DNA of 64,000 nucleotides from Larimichthys crocea (Eukaryota > Chordata > Actinopteri > Sciaenidae). The notes under the pieces were generated by a model that saw only the letters and a list, made by a program, of their open reading frames with translations, made no database searches and was not told the origin of the DNA. Location: NCBI RefSeq assembly GCF_000972845.2, contig NC_040022.1:17637865-17701864 (forward strand), in the 5' to 3' direction. Both the position numbers and the translations under genes were made by a program. Every line of letters starts with the position of its first letter. The first letter of the stretch is position 1. Shown here piece after piece: positions 45,919 through 57,402 of the stretch.

Positions 45919-47070
45919 CTATTTCCCTTCTCTCCTGTACCTCTGAGGGGATTGGGGGCAGATCAAGTCTTCAAAGATTTTGACGTGCTGACCATCAAGC
46001 GCAGTACTCTCCAGTTTCAGGTGAAACTATTTGGATTGTTTCATGAACTGGAGGTTGGAGATGCTTTTTGAGTGTTTCCACAGCTTCTGAAGTGATTTTC
46101 TATCTGTAGCGCACTCACACAGTTCAGGCTTGTGGTACTTTCCATCCACCAAACTGTGGAGTTTGTCAGGATTTGTCCAGTCAGAGATGTAAAAGATATG
46201 CGTCACTGAACCTTTCATACTTACTCTCTGACTCAGTTGCCCTCTGACTCACTCAGTCATGTACATACTCTGTTACTCATGCACACAGACGGGGCTCAGT
46301 TGGAGGACGACAGGCCTCTGATCGTCAGATCTTGCTTTGGTGTTCCATGTCTTCGCGTCTCGAGGAGGCTGTACTTGATGAGTGTGTGTGTGTGTGTGTG
46401 TGTGTATGCGAGAGCTTTAGCATCACCTGAGACATGTCACACATCCGCAGCAGGCGTCCCCCCACTAAATGTCTGTAAAATGTGTGAAAACATGTCGTGA
46501 AACAACCTTGTTTTTTTCTATACTCATGTCCTTTTAAAATCGCCAGTGTGTTCTCAGGCTGAACATGAGAGTATTGCCTCTGCTTCAAGCATCTCACACT
46601 CCCCCGTCACGCTGCCACAGCTTTCACTTCCTCCAGTCAAAGGTCACAGGGTCAGCGGCCCTGCCGAGGGTCAGGTACAGCGGGCCGGCGTGCTCTCTTT
46701 ACCAGCAGCCTCCTGATGTGTGGTCTGGTTTGTTTTAACTGGCATGTGGCTTTACGAGAGCTAGCGTGCCGTTTGTTGGTGTTACGGGCTTAACTCTTTC
46801 TTGTTCTTGTGCTGTTCTGTGTTACTCACAGAGAGTCATTTAATTACTTGTGATGATTAAAATGACAATATAAGTATCATTATTACCACTCCTTTATATA
46901 GAAACATCCCCATAAATACATATAAACCCACTGAAAGAGGCTCTGTCACTGTTTGTGTGGTCTTCATTTCTTACTCAGCATTCAGCTGCAGTGCCTGATA
47001 CTACAGAGATGACTTTTATGTATTTAATTCAAGACTGTACTGAGGATAAAACTTTCATTTGCAACAAAAG

Positions 47071-47261
47071 GATTTCTACGGAGCCCCTAAAGGGACATGG
47101 TGAAAGAAAAAAAGGGACATGGTGAAAGACAAAAAAACGGAAGTGTTTCTCGTGCGCACCAGAAAGTTTCTGGTGCGCACCAGAAACACTTCCATTTTTT
47201 TTTCTTTCACCATGTCCCTTTTTTTCTTTCACCATGTCCCTTTAGGGGCTCCGTAGATTTC
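47071..47261. mobile_element. 179 bp fold-back (MITE-like) element with 6 bp target duplication
   Basis: The element spans 47077-47255. It begins TACGGAGCCCCTAAAGGG and ends with the reverse complement, so almost the whole length can fold into one hairpin. Flanks are GATTTC at 47071-47076 and again at 47256-47261, consistent with a 6 bp target-site duplication. Each arm has two copies of AGGGACATGGTGAAAGA. The centre holds two units of the palindrome TTTCTGGTGCGCACCAGAAA, one with a C for G change. There is no coding capacity. Confidence 0.8.
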
Positions 47262-47540
47262 TCATCAAATTTGCCAGTATAATCACAATATCCACCACAC
47301 CCTTCAGCCAAGTGGAATGAATTGGTGAAAAGGTAGAAAGGAACAACAAATTCAGTTCTGGAGATCAGTAAGTGTAAAAAACAATACAGAACAATGCTTA
47401 AAGTCAAATAGTGTCGTCTTTTGCTGCTGATCTTCAGTCTTACTTTGGCCAGATTTGCTAAAAAACGCTCGGTTTTCTTGTGTTGCATCACGTTTTCAAG
47501 ATTTTTCTTGTGTTATTAAAGCTAAGTTTGTCTAAAAAGT

Positions 47541-47669
47541 ATAGCCCTGCGATGAGCTGCCCACTTCTTCAGGGTGTACCCCGCCTTATGCCCAAAGTCA
47601 GCTGGGATAGGCTCCGGCCCCACCGTGACCCTAATGAGGATAAATGGTTACAGATAATGGATAGATGGT
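47541..47669 (+). mobile_element. 5'-truncated LINE 3' tail
   Basis: The segment with GTGTACCCCGCCTTATGCCC, CAGCTGGGATAGGCTCCGGC and a GATGG-type end is a 3' tail I recognise as very common in teleosts, probably of an RTE/L2-type retrotransposon. Only the last 130 bp or so remain, and no reverse transcriptase is present. Clade assignment is from memory. Confidence 0.6.
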
Positions 47670-49026
47670 ATATCAGCTAAGAACTTTAGCAAAGTGCGTT
47701 TAGCATCAAATAACTTTAAATGCTATACTTAGAAATACGGTGGTAAATTATTTTAAAATGACTCGTTAGTCTACATGGCCAAATGTCAGCCATCAGTCGG
47801 GGCAACCAAGTTTGTGAATATACTTTATAAATTTATCTAAATCCAATGTTGAAGTCAGCCTGTTTAACTACTGAACATTTACAGCCTAATAAAGCCGTGT
47901 GTAAGTCATGTTATTTACCAGCTGAGCACTGAGACACATTACTGGCTGTAACAGATTCTTTTCTATGCCGGCCTACATGTTCAGTAAACTGTTGGACTTG
48001 TTTATCCAGTATGTATATAACGAGATTTTTAATAGCACTAGGCAATGTGTTGTCAACTAATGAAAAGGACCTGCATCATAGATAGGGACATTAAAAATCA
48101 GATAAAGTCTTGTAATATAACTTTAACTGCTCTGTAAAAATCTGAGCACAGAAGTCGTCACACAAATAGAAAATTTGACCTTAATGCAAAAGGTATAATA
48201 TCCATCCAATAAAGTAGGATGCAGTCTTTTCAGATCGATATAAATCTGTCATAAAAAGATGGATGCGTGTGGTGTGCAGGGAGCCTTGTCCTCAGCTGTG
48301 TCTCGGCCTTGGTGTGTAACGTTACTCTGGTTGTTTTGTCCCAGGACTAATGGAGAGAGTGCAGCGAGGGAGATTGATTATGCAACCTGGAGTGCCACAG
48401 GGCAACTTCAATCTGGAAGTGCTTAGAGTACGCAACGAACCACAGTGATTCCTTCAGGGCAAATTGAAGGAGGCATGATCTGACAAAAAGGAATTTCAAT
48501 TTGTTAGATGTATTCCTTCAGACAAATGCTTCCCATGCTACTTCTGTTTTCTGGGTCCTTGCTTTTGTAGCAGAGGACAATCTGGTGTAAGTACGCTGGG
48601 GGAATTATTTCTGTTTTTGATCTTGAATTGTTTTGTTGTTGTTGAGCACTTTGACTTCTTCAAGTTCAAACAACTTAAATTATTTAGAACAAAGCAGCAG
48701 TTAATACTTTCGGAGCCGCTGATGAAACATAAAGCAAACTCCTGTCCTTATCGTAAAATCTCCCTCTTTAAAACAACTTTTTTTTTCCTGAAAATACTGA
48801 AGAATGTTAACTAGCCCAGCGATGTTTGTGTCTGTGAGAGCATTTTTTGATACAATACGCTGTATTCTCCCGAAATTAGCAGGTCAGATTCATTAATCAT
48901 AACGTCTGAGGGCTGCTTTGAACTATCAGGCCAGGTCATTAAACCCAGTCTGTCTGGGGCACGAGCGGGCGACACGGAAACACTTTGGAGAACGCTGGTT
49001 CACCCACAAGACACACTAATAATGAC

Positions 49027-49028
<2 letters not shown>

Positions 49029-49062
<34 letters not shown>
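49029..49062 (+). repeat. (GT)n microsatellite
   Basis: About 17 GT units in the long artn intron. Confidence 0.95.
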
Positions 49063-49063
<1 letters not shown>

Positions 49064-50024
49064 ACAGATGGCCACTTTTCTGAGTGCTACTCTCGGGCTC
49101 AGTGTGGGCTTAATTTGGAGGAATAACAACACGAGATGGGAGCACGAAAAGGTCGTGAGGGTGGGAGCAGGGATTTCAGTGGGTGAGTGTTTGTGGTTTT
49201 GTATGAAAGGTGAAGTGTTCTGCGTGCGTGCGTGTGTGCGTGCGTGCAAAGCTTCCTTTGTAGTGGGAATATCGGTTTTGCAAAGTGTGTTAGAGAGAAA
49301 ATAGGCAGGAAGAGAAATAAAAACACAAACAAAGGTGTTTCTCTTCATTCATTCTTTCCCTCTATCCTCTCTGTGGCCTTTTTAAGTGTCCTCACAAATA
49401 CCGGAAAGTGATCCTACCCCCTGATCACCGCTCCAACGCGGCCAAAATGTGTTCCCATTTAAGGTGAGGCTCACCCAGCTGCTCTCTGTGTGGCTTCCTT
49501 TTAAAACTTAATCAGGCAGGAATTTGGGTTATTAGGGTCAGGGACACTTGGAAACTGCCTTAGCGAGAAACAAAGCGAAGATGAGACAGCGAGGACACAG
49601 ATGTGTCGCATCAGGAGCCTGTCTTCCATTCAGCGCTCGTGGGAAAACGAGCCAAGTGCAGCAGATGATGGTGTCCTGTCTAATTTACCTGATCGGGTCA
49701 CAAGACACTTAAATCTGTTGCATTGTGGGTTTCTATGTGACTAATTAGTGCTAACTGCACATTAGCTAAACTTTCCAGCGAACCCTGCACACTTAATCTT
49801 GTAGAGGCGGTCGTACATTATGGAGGTTAAAGTTGATGTACAAAATCCTCCAACTGCAGTTTCATTAAACTTCCTTAATGGTCAAGAAAGTTCTGTCTTT
49901 CCTCGCTGTTCAGTTTCAAAAGCTGATGTGGGTTTTCAGTTGTGTATTCAAGGTTCAATGTGATTTATTTCAACTTTGTCTTCACTGGTTTAATTGCTAA
50001 GAATGGGAACCATGGCGACATAGA

Positions 50025-50085
50025 TTAAAGGAGCAGTGTGTAGGATTTAGTGACATCCAAAGGTGTAGTTGCTGATTGCAACGAT
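50025..50085 (+). mobile_element. End fragment of the same inverted-repeat element family as 37717-38033
   Basis: TTAA is followed by AGGAGCAGTGTGTAGGATTT, then a GTTGC-AATTGCAAC-type segment. This matches the reverse complement of the right end of the copy at 37717-38033. The opposite end was not found, so the copy is truncated or rearranged. Confidence 0.5.
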
Positions 50086-50444
50086 TGCTGCATTCATGGA
50101 TTTTTTTGAAGGTTCTCCCTTTCACATTACACATAGTCAGCTGATCCATTGTTAAAAGAAAAAAATATTGCCTGGTGCAGCTTTGAACCATATCTGAAAG
50201 AGGAAATGAAGACGAACAGTAAAATGATGACACAAACTGAGGGTGTCCTCTGGGGACCTAGAACTTTTTTTTTAAGTGATGTTAATACAAACCAAGTATC
50301 AAGTTTAACATTATTACAAAACTCCGAACCAAGACAGACAATGAACAAGATAAATGAATAAAAAATCAAATAAAAATAACAAAAAAACAAGGGAAAAATT
50401 AAAAAGGTTAGGCAGGTTACACTGCACTTATTAAAGTCACACTG

Positions 50445-50530
50445 AGTGTGTGTTCAGATATAACTGTATAGTTGATGAGATATTTTAGTCCAAAGACCAA
50501 ACTGCTGGCACAACGGACTGACATTGCCAT
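50445..50530 (+). repeat. Interspersed repeat fragment (family D)
   Basis: Shares GAGATATTTTAGTCCAAAGA and a following GGACTGAC-type segment with 52330-52390, so the same short repeat occurs twice in this intron. Confidence 0.5.
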
Positions 50531-51949
50531 TTGTAGACCTAATTTAATGTGCAATAATGGATTATTAGTGACATTTCAGGTGCACATAATTTTAGTTTTA
50601 CCTTTAAAAAAAAGTGGTTTTAATAATATGTGTCTTGCCCAATGAGACAAATTTCACTATCATCTTATTATAACCATCATAAACCACTGACAACGGTTTG
50701 GAAATGAGACAAATATGTCATGACAGACCCATCAACTTCACTGCAAACATCACATATTAGTATTTAAACAAGGTTTCCGTGGAAACTGAACCACATGACT
50801 CTAAGCCAGCTTAACTAACTGATGCACCATCTAAAGAATGCTCATAGCTCCAAATTAAATATTATTGACAGATTTATGGACACATGATGAAATCAGAGTT
50901 TCTGGCAGGTGTTGACAAATTGCCAACAAACAGCGGGAATAGCTTATTATATAGAATATTTAGCAAACAAGCAGTAATTAGTCAGGTATGTAGAAGAGCA
51001 TGGGTAAACATGAAAGGAAGAGTTTGATTTGCATATTTGAAACCAGCTTGCTGGCAACATCTCAGGTATCTGAGCAGGTAAATCAACATATCATGGTTTC
51101 AGGACTGAGGTAGCTTATACTTTTATGTGGAGACTGCAGTCATTCTGTTACACTCACAGCTCCATTTGGTTGCCAAATCCCTGGATTTTCCCATTATACA
51201 GCATATCAGTCAATTTCCTCTGCCGTGAGCTCTATTACAGCCTCGGCTCTCACTCTGGGGTTTGTCTCCAGCAGCAATGATGCTTCACAGTGAGAATATG
51301 TTTCCTTTATTAGAGCCATGTGGCTGTGGTGCCTGAGACGATGACAGCAGCTCTTTCTCTCTCTGTCCGTCTGCCATCAGGGTTGCACCTCGTGCTGGTT
51401 ACAGATGACACTTTTATGCCCGTTGGAAACGTGCATTTTATTGAGTTTGTTGTGACCCGCTGATCCCAGGTGCTTTGATGACCTGCAGTAACTCTGCACA
51501 GCACCTTTGGCAACCTGAACCTGCACGTGTGAGGGCGTTAATCCAGAACTGTTACACTTCAAACACATTGTTTCACACTAAAACTGCTTCATTTATCACA
51601 CTGAAGAACCATTAGACACGATCCTCTGGAGCTCCTCTCTTTGCTGTGAAGAGAAGGCTGCAGGGTCAGTAAAGTAAATCACTAATCACTCAGGTTTATC
51701 ATTAGGCAACCAATAAGTTTACCTCTAATATGTACTTCTAATGAGGTCCAGGTTGTGCTGTTTAACCCTACAGGCAAAGCTTGAAAGAGGTACTGTTCTC
51801 TATGATCTGTAGCTGGTTAACCCTGCACAAGCTGATAATCAGCAAGATTATCACCATAACACTAAATATGTAGCTTAAAAATGCTAAATACTTCACTATA
51901 TTATATAAATATTCTCTCTTTTTGGTTACATAGAGTGAACATGTTAGCC

Positions 51950-52155
51950 AACAGTTGCCTATTTCCATCCAACAGAAACCATAGCAACACCAGCATTCAT
52001 TTGGAGACCTGTTTCTGTCCACCTGATTAATGAAAGTTCAATATTCACCTCCTTTTACTCTATTTTGGTCTTCATTATCTCATGAGGGAGATATTTGGCT
52101 CTTTAGCCTCTAAATGCTCCACTATGTTCACTGGCCAGTTGCTAAGTGTGTCCCC
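51950..52155 (-). repeat. Interspersed repeat fragment (family B, reversed)
   Basis: On the minus strand this reads GTGAACATAGTGGAGCATTT, AGAGGCTAAAGAGCCAAATA, then GGTGGACAGAAACAGG. It is collinear with the copies at 33418 and 58480. Confidence 0.6.
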
Positions 52156-52299
52156 TAAAAGCAGATGTCTGCTGTGGCCAAAATCACTGATGAGTGTTGA
52201 GAGTGAACCTAAATGGTAAAGTGGCCGTAAAAGCAAAACAATTGACTTAAAGACACTAAAACACTTTATAGAGCTAAGGGGAACTGCAAGACTTCTTTC

Positions 52300-52390
52300 A
52301 CATTACACATTGAACAGTTCGTTAAATAGTTGCTGAGATATTTTAGTCCAAAGACTGGTGGACCTACTGACTAACTCCTAGAGCGATGCT
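52300..52390 (+). repeat. Interspersed repeat fragment (family D, second copy)
   Basis: GAGATATTTTAGTCCAAAGA occurs here as at 50445-50530, with a similar CACATTACAC/GTTCA-type left flank and an ACTGACTAA-type right flank. Confidence 0.5.
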
Positions 52391-52693
52391 GCACCTTAAA
52401 GGTGATGAATAACACTGGCCTGGTTGTTTTGGACAGTTGGACTCGAACTCAGCTCAGTCTGGCCAATTTTACCTGCTCCTGACAGATTATTCCTCTCGGC
52501 ACACCCTGCATGTTTCTCTCTCATTTACTACCTCCTACTGACCCGAAAGAATCTCAGACACCTTCAGACTCAGATGTTTGTCAGTCAGTCAATAAAACCT
52601 CCTTGGAGAGCGGTGAGGTCATACAGATTCACTCCTCTCTTCACCATCCTCCTCCAGGCTCTGCGGTGTCCACACCTCTCATTACATCTGCCT

Positions 52694-52695
<2 letters not shown>

Positions 52696-52756
<61 letters not shown>
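52696..52756 (+). repeat. (TG)n microsatellite, the longest TG tract here
   Basis: About 30 uninterrupted units in the long artn intron. More TG-rich sequence follows at about 52855-52920. Confidence 0.95.
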
Positions 52757-52757
<1 letters not shown>

Positions 52758-55700
52758 GAATCTGTCTGAGAAATTTGACAAACATATAGTGTATCTTGTG
52801 TGTTTTCCTGGCAGAGAGGATTATGAAAAAAAGAAGCAGCAGACAGAAAAAGCATGTGTGCAGATGTGTGTGCACACATGTGTGTGTGTGTGAGCATGTG
52901 TGTGTGTGTTCGGGGGTGTTTGGGTGGGTTGGGGGGCCCCCTACCTATCTGAACCGAGGCATGGGAGCTGCTATCTGTTTCTCATTTTGTCGGCGCTCTG
53001 TGGTTTTCCAGCAGTGACAGGCCTCAGAGTGGAAACTGGCACTAACGAGCAATTACATCCTGCCTGCCTGCCAGGGATTATGGGATTACAGACTGACCGG
53101 GCTTCAGTCTGCGCTCTCTTTCTGCTCTCTCATTTTGTCATTCCCTCGCTTCCCTGTGTGTTCACCTTATCGCTGCTTTTAGACTTCTCCCATTTAGTGG
53201 TTCAATTATCTTTTTCTCCTTTTGCTTTCCCCTGGACAGTAAAGCTATTCTCTATTTTTAATTCTCCTTTCTCTTATCACATGATTTCTTTTATTATCTC
53301 ATTCTCTCTATCGCTCTTCCTCGAGCTTTTTCTCCTCTGACTGTGTGGCTTCCTCGCATAGTTCAGGCATGCTGTCGTTAACTGCTGAAGAGTGAAATTG
53401 TGTCAGTCAGGAAAAGGTGAAGAGAGCACATTTAACATGAGATTAAATTTGCTTTAAATGAAGCATGATGAAAATGAGAAACAGGAGAGAAAGTGTAGAA
53501 AACGATGAATCCTTTACATCATATTTATGTCTAAAAAAGGTGGATAAAGTTTATTTATGTCTTAAAATGACAAAAGTGTCCCAGATGACTGAGGTGAGGA
53601 TAAAAACATTCAGATTTGACGTTACACCCTGAAGCTTCTCGTATGATACATACCTGAACTTCATTAAACTCTGTCAACAAAGCGCCAAAAGCGAGATTCA
53701 AGTTACAAAACAAGTTTCAGCACTGATCTGGATGCATATATGCAGAGCTCTGGGGCACATGTAAGTGCAGCAGACATCATCATGCTACGTTTTGTGGGAC
53801 CTCCGCAGATTTCTCTGTCTGGTAGTGATCAGACGGCTCTCCTGGTGTCCAGCATCTCCTCTTACACTACAGGTGTCTTTTATTGAGCCAGTGGTGATTT
53901 ACTGTACTGTGTTTTTCTCCTCGCTCCTGCAATCAGGCACCGCGGTAGTGACAGGTTAAAGCTGGAGGTCAGAACATTTCACGTATGTGCACACGCGGCA
54001 GAGAACAGAGTGTGTCTCTAATAGGAGGTCATTATCAGAGAAGTTTGGCTTTTAGAGGGAGGCGAAAGGAGAGCTCCAGGATTTCTTTTTTTTTAACAAG
54101 GTGAGAGGTTTATGGAGGCTCTGTGGGCAAAGCTCAGGTCTGAGGGTGTAATAGTATACAGTAGGCATCAGGATAACTAATCAGAAACACATTTATGATG
54201 TTGCCTTGCCTCTTTTCTTAAAAAAGATGTGTCTGTTGAAAGTAACAGTATTATTAAAAGCATCTTTGAAAGTCACATACATGAAGTTACTAAGTTATTT
54301 ATACAAAGGCAGAGAGCAGACAGAAAAAAGGATAAAGATAAGTAAGTTGTAAAATCGAGACGAATCATTAATCATTGTGACAGACTTTGCATAAAACTTT
54401 TTGCTCAAGGTTTGGCTGTCTAAAGTGCACAAAGGAAAATATGTTCTTATTTACTGTTCAGTCTCCATTTGAACAAATGAGCTAATGTAGTAGATTAATC
54501 TTAAATAGGATACATTTAAACATTTAAAAGGTAACACATCATGGGAACTTCACTGGAGTCCGGCAGCAGACAGCTGTTACTGCTGCTCTGCTGATCTAGA
54601 CTAATTTGCTTTGAGTTTATCCAGCGTTACTCTTTTGTCTTCATTATGTTTCGATTATCTGGTACAAAAACCTTACTGAGATGTTGGCACACAAACAAAA
54701 ACAGTTGCCGGATAAAATGTGAGTAAATTGGCTGTAGACTTTTCTAACTTTAAAAGTTTGCATGCTGTGCCAGGTTGATATCAGATGATGGTTGTAAGAT
54801 GAAGGTCCAAATGTTAGCAGTGATACCCCTGCTTTATACTTCTACTCAGTCCATGATATCCACTGACAACCTCTGTTTTAAAGCTGATTCTTTTACCTCA
54901 TAAATATCCCTAAAATAAAATCATCCATCCTCTCCAAGCACTTAAACAGTATTTGTAATAACAATTCACAGCAGCACAATAAGCTCTGGGAATAGTAGCT
55001 GTCTCTGGTTTTATGGGTTGTATTTGCTTCAGGAAGGGTTACCCTCTTAACTGACTGTGAACAACAACTGGGGCGCAGAGGACCAACAATGCAAATGGAA
55101 GGTGACAAGAACTCCGCTCCATCCAGCCTGATGGACAAACCAAAGGCTTTAATCAGCCAAACAAGGAAGAAACACATGCCCTGCTTTCTAAACACACATA
55201 AAACTGAAACTGAACACACACACACAACCATCAGTAGGCTTGTGTCAGTCTGGCGCACTTCAAGGACCAGTGTCCCGCTCCTTCTCTTCTTCCTTTCTCC
55301 AACCCTCGACTCTCCCACCCACCTCATCCCCGAAAAAAGGGCTGTAGGCGTCGGGCTGTAAACAGCTCCAGAGCACCGGGGTGAAATGAAGCAGTAGACA
55401 GGCCAGTGTAGACTCCCAGCACGCTCACCTAAACTGGGCTAAACACTCCCAGCTGTGGCATTAGGGACTCAGAATGGCACCTCTCCTGAAGATCTGTAGC
55501 CTTCTGTCAGGCACAGTTTGGTTTTATGTTGCAGTCAGTGGCTGTCTGTCTGTTTGGCTGAATTCCACTCAGTTCGTCTCTGCTTTTGTCCTCTTGTTCC
55601 CTCTCCCAGCCTTTAGTGTCTGTAACTTTTCTTCCCCTCGCCTGGATCGCTACAGCTGGAACACGCAGGATTGCATAAATGCATCAACAGGTCTTATCGT

Positions 55701-56569
55701 GACCTGTGATCTGTAACCTTTTGTCAGTCTTCCATCACTGCATCAACAGAACTGCTGGGATTGTTTCTTACTGTTAAATAAACATGGTGCTCTACATATC
55801 GGTGAGATCTATAAATACATGAAAAGTACACGCTTGAATAGATTACTATGGGTGTACAGTGTTGTTGTAGTTCAGTGCAAAGATTATACAAAGCATCATA
55901 GAGATGACAGGTGTGGTTTCAAAGATGCTGGAGGTATCTGTGGGTGGAAAGTTGTTTTAAGTCAGATTTAAGTAGAGCAGACATCAGCGCTGAATTGATG
56001 AGTTGATTAGCAAGAAACTTTATTTTTCAAAACAGAGCTTTGTAAAGAAAGCTGGGAATAAAAAGAGGCAGAGGAGACAGACTGTACAAACAGCAAACAT
56101 TTTAAAAGATGCACACTCATTCGAGATGCTATGGGAGGCTGCTCCAAAGCAACGACAAAAGCATAATTAAATAATTTTTAACCTTTACCTCAGAACAGCA
56201 AAAAATCTCCAGTCTGAAGACTCGAGGCTCCTCCCAGTGGTCACAAGCTGCCACTTGAAATGTAATCAGCAGAAATTTTGATTCATCATTGAAGTCTGTT
56301 ATCAAGAAAAAGTAACAAACATTTGCTGCTTCTAGCGTTTAAAATGTGTTTTTTGTAATTCCCAGTTTTATATGCTGTACATGAACATGAAGTCCTTAGT
56401 GTGCTCAGGAAAATCTAAATCTGAAGATCATCTGAAGCTCTAAAACAGGGGACACGAGGAATAGGACTTACTTTTACTTCTATAGATTTCTAAATATATA
56501 AAAATAAAACAAAGAACAATGCACTAATTGGACCTACATGTAGGAACGAGGGGTCTCAAGTAAATCTGT

Positions 56570-56745
56570 CCCTTTGTTTTAAGGTCATGATTCATTGTAC
56601 TGGTTGGTCCGTCCACCACTTTGGTCCATCTCAACAACTACTGGATGGATTGTCATGAAATCTTGTACAGGTTCATGGTGCCCAGAGGATGAATCCTAAT
56701 GACTTCTGTGATCCACTGACATTTCCTGTCGGACCTCAGCTGAGA
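56570..56745 (+). repeat. Interspersed repeat fragment (family C)
   Basis: Contains TCTCAACAACTACTGGATGG, ATTGTCATGAAATCTTGTAC, then CCAGAGGATGAATCCTAATG. This is a word order common in spiny-rayed fish introns. Recognition is from memory, and only one copy is present here. Confidence 0.55.
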
Positions 56746-57331
56746 GGCCACAAAAGAACCCAATGGCCGTAGCCAGCATGATCCTCCACCCTGCACGTAC
56801 TATATATAAACATGTGCAGCCGTGACACTTCTTATCACCTGTGCTGCATCTCTGTGGTTTTTTGTCTGGGACCCTCCGCGAAGTACTCTTGCTATGCCTG
56901 GTTCCCCCTGCTTGTACCTCTGCCACAGGAATAACCCTGAAGAATGCCTTTGACAAGTGTATCGCAGATGCTGCCTTTTGTTGCCGGACTGGGGCTGTTT
57001 GCATGGATGTATGAACCGACAAGCCAACACTAGCCACACTAGCTGGCAGCAAACACTGGTCTTCTACTGAAGCAACAACAAACACGCCGTCCTCGTGAAT
57101 TGAGGACGTGATTTATGTGACATGTCGGCCTGCTCAGGGGCCCACGGGGCTGTTTTTGTTTTACAGTATCTGGACAATTGTGAATGTATAGACATCATAT
57201 CGCCCGCATGTTGTGCCTTTAGTTTATGTTACCCTTTTCAAGGAGAGTTCTGGGAGGAGGAAAGTTGACATAGTAAAAGCCTTGTTCTTGTTCTTACATT
57301 CCTCTCTCCCTCTCTTTCTCTTTCTCTCCAG

Positions 57332-57402
57332 GTGGGACCAGATGGAGGGCTCGGAGGAAGGATAGACAGGAGATTACGTCTGTAATGTCAGCAAAAGCGA
57401 AG
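57332..57402 (+). CDS. artn: artn exon carrying the probable start codon
   Basis: The acceptor is CTCTCTCCAG and the donor GTTTGT, which is weak but gives the right phase. The last ATG, at 57385, encodes MSAKAK, which runs straight into the hydrophobic signal sequence of the next exon. The exon's upstream part is open in the same frame and can continue from the 45205 AUG. Another ATG at 57342 meets a stop after seven codons. Confidence 0.65.

Larger units (their letters stand above)
45320..57331 (+). other. artn intron (12.0 kb)
   Basis: A long intron without recognisable coding exons. It holds (CA)n at 45873-45914, (TG)n at about 46381-46405, 49029-49062 and 52696-52756, and a 179 bp fold-back element at 47077-47255. 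It also holds a LINE tail at about 47541-47669, a DNA-element end at 50025, and interspersed repeats at about 50445-50530, 51950-52390 and 56570-56745. The acceptor is CTCTCTCCAG at 57331. Confidence 0.7.

Noticed and set aside
47029..47282. Pair of near-identical frames on opposite strands (MVKEKKGHGER type)
   Set aside because: Both come from the two arms of the fold-back element, so the same translation appears on each strand; not a gene.
52900..53340. 146-codon plus-strand open frame in the artn intron
   Set aside because: Follows a TG repeat and is rich in Phe/Leu/Ser from pyrimidine-rich sequence. No domain or splice logic.
54893..55327. 144-codon minus-strand open frame
   Set aside because: No recognisable domain, and composition follows local TG/CA and pyrimidine bias; treated as chance.
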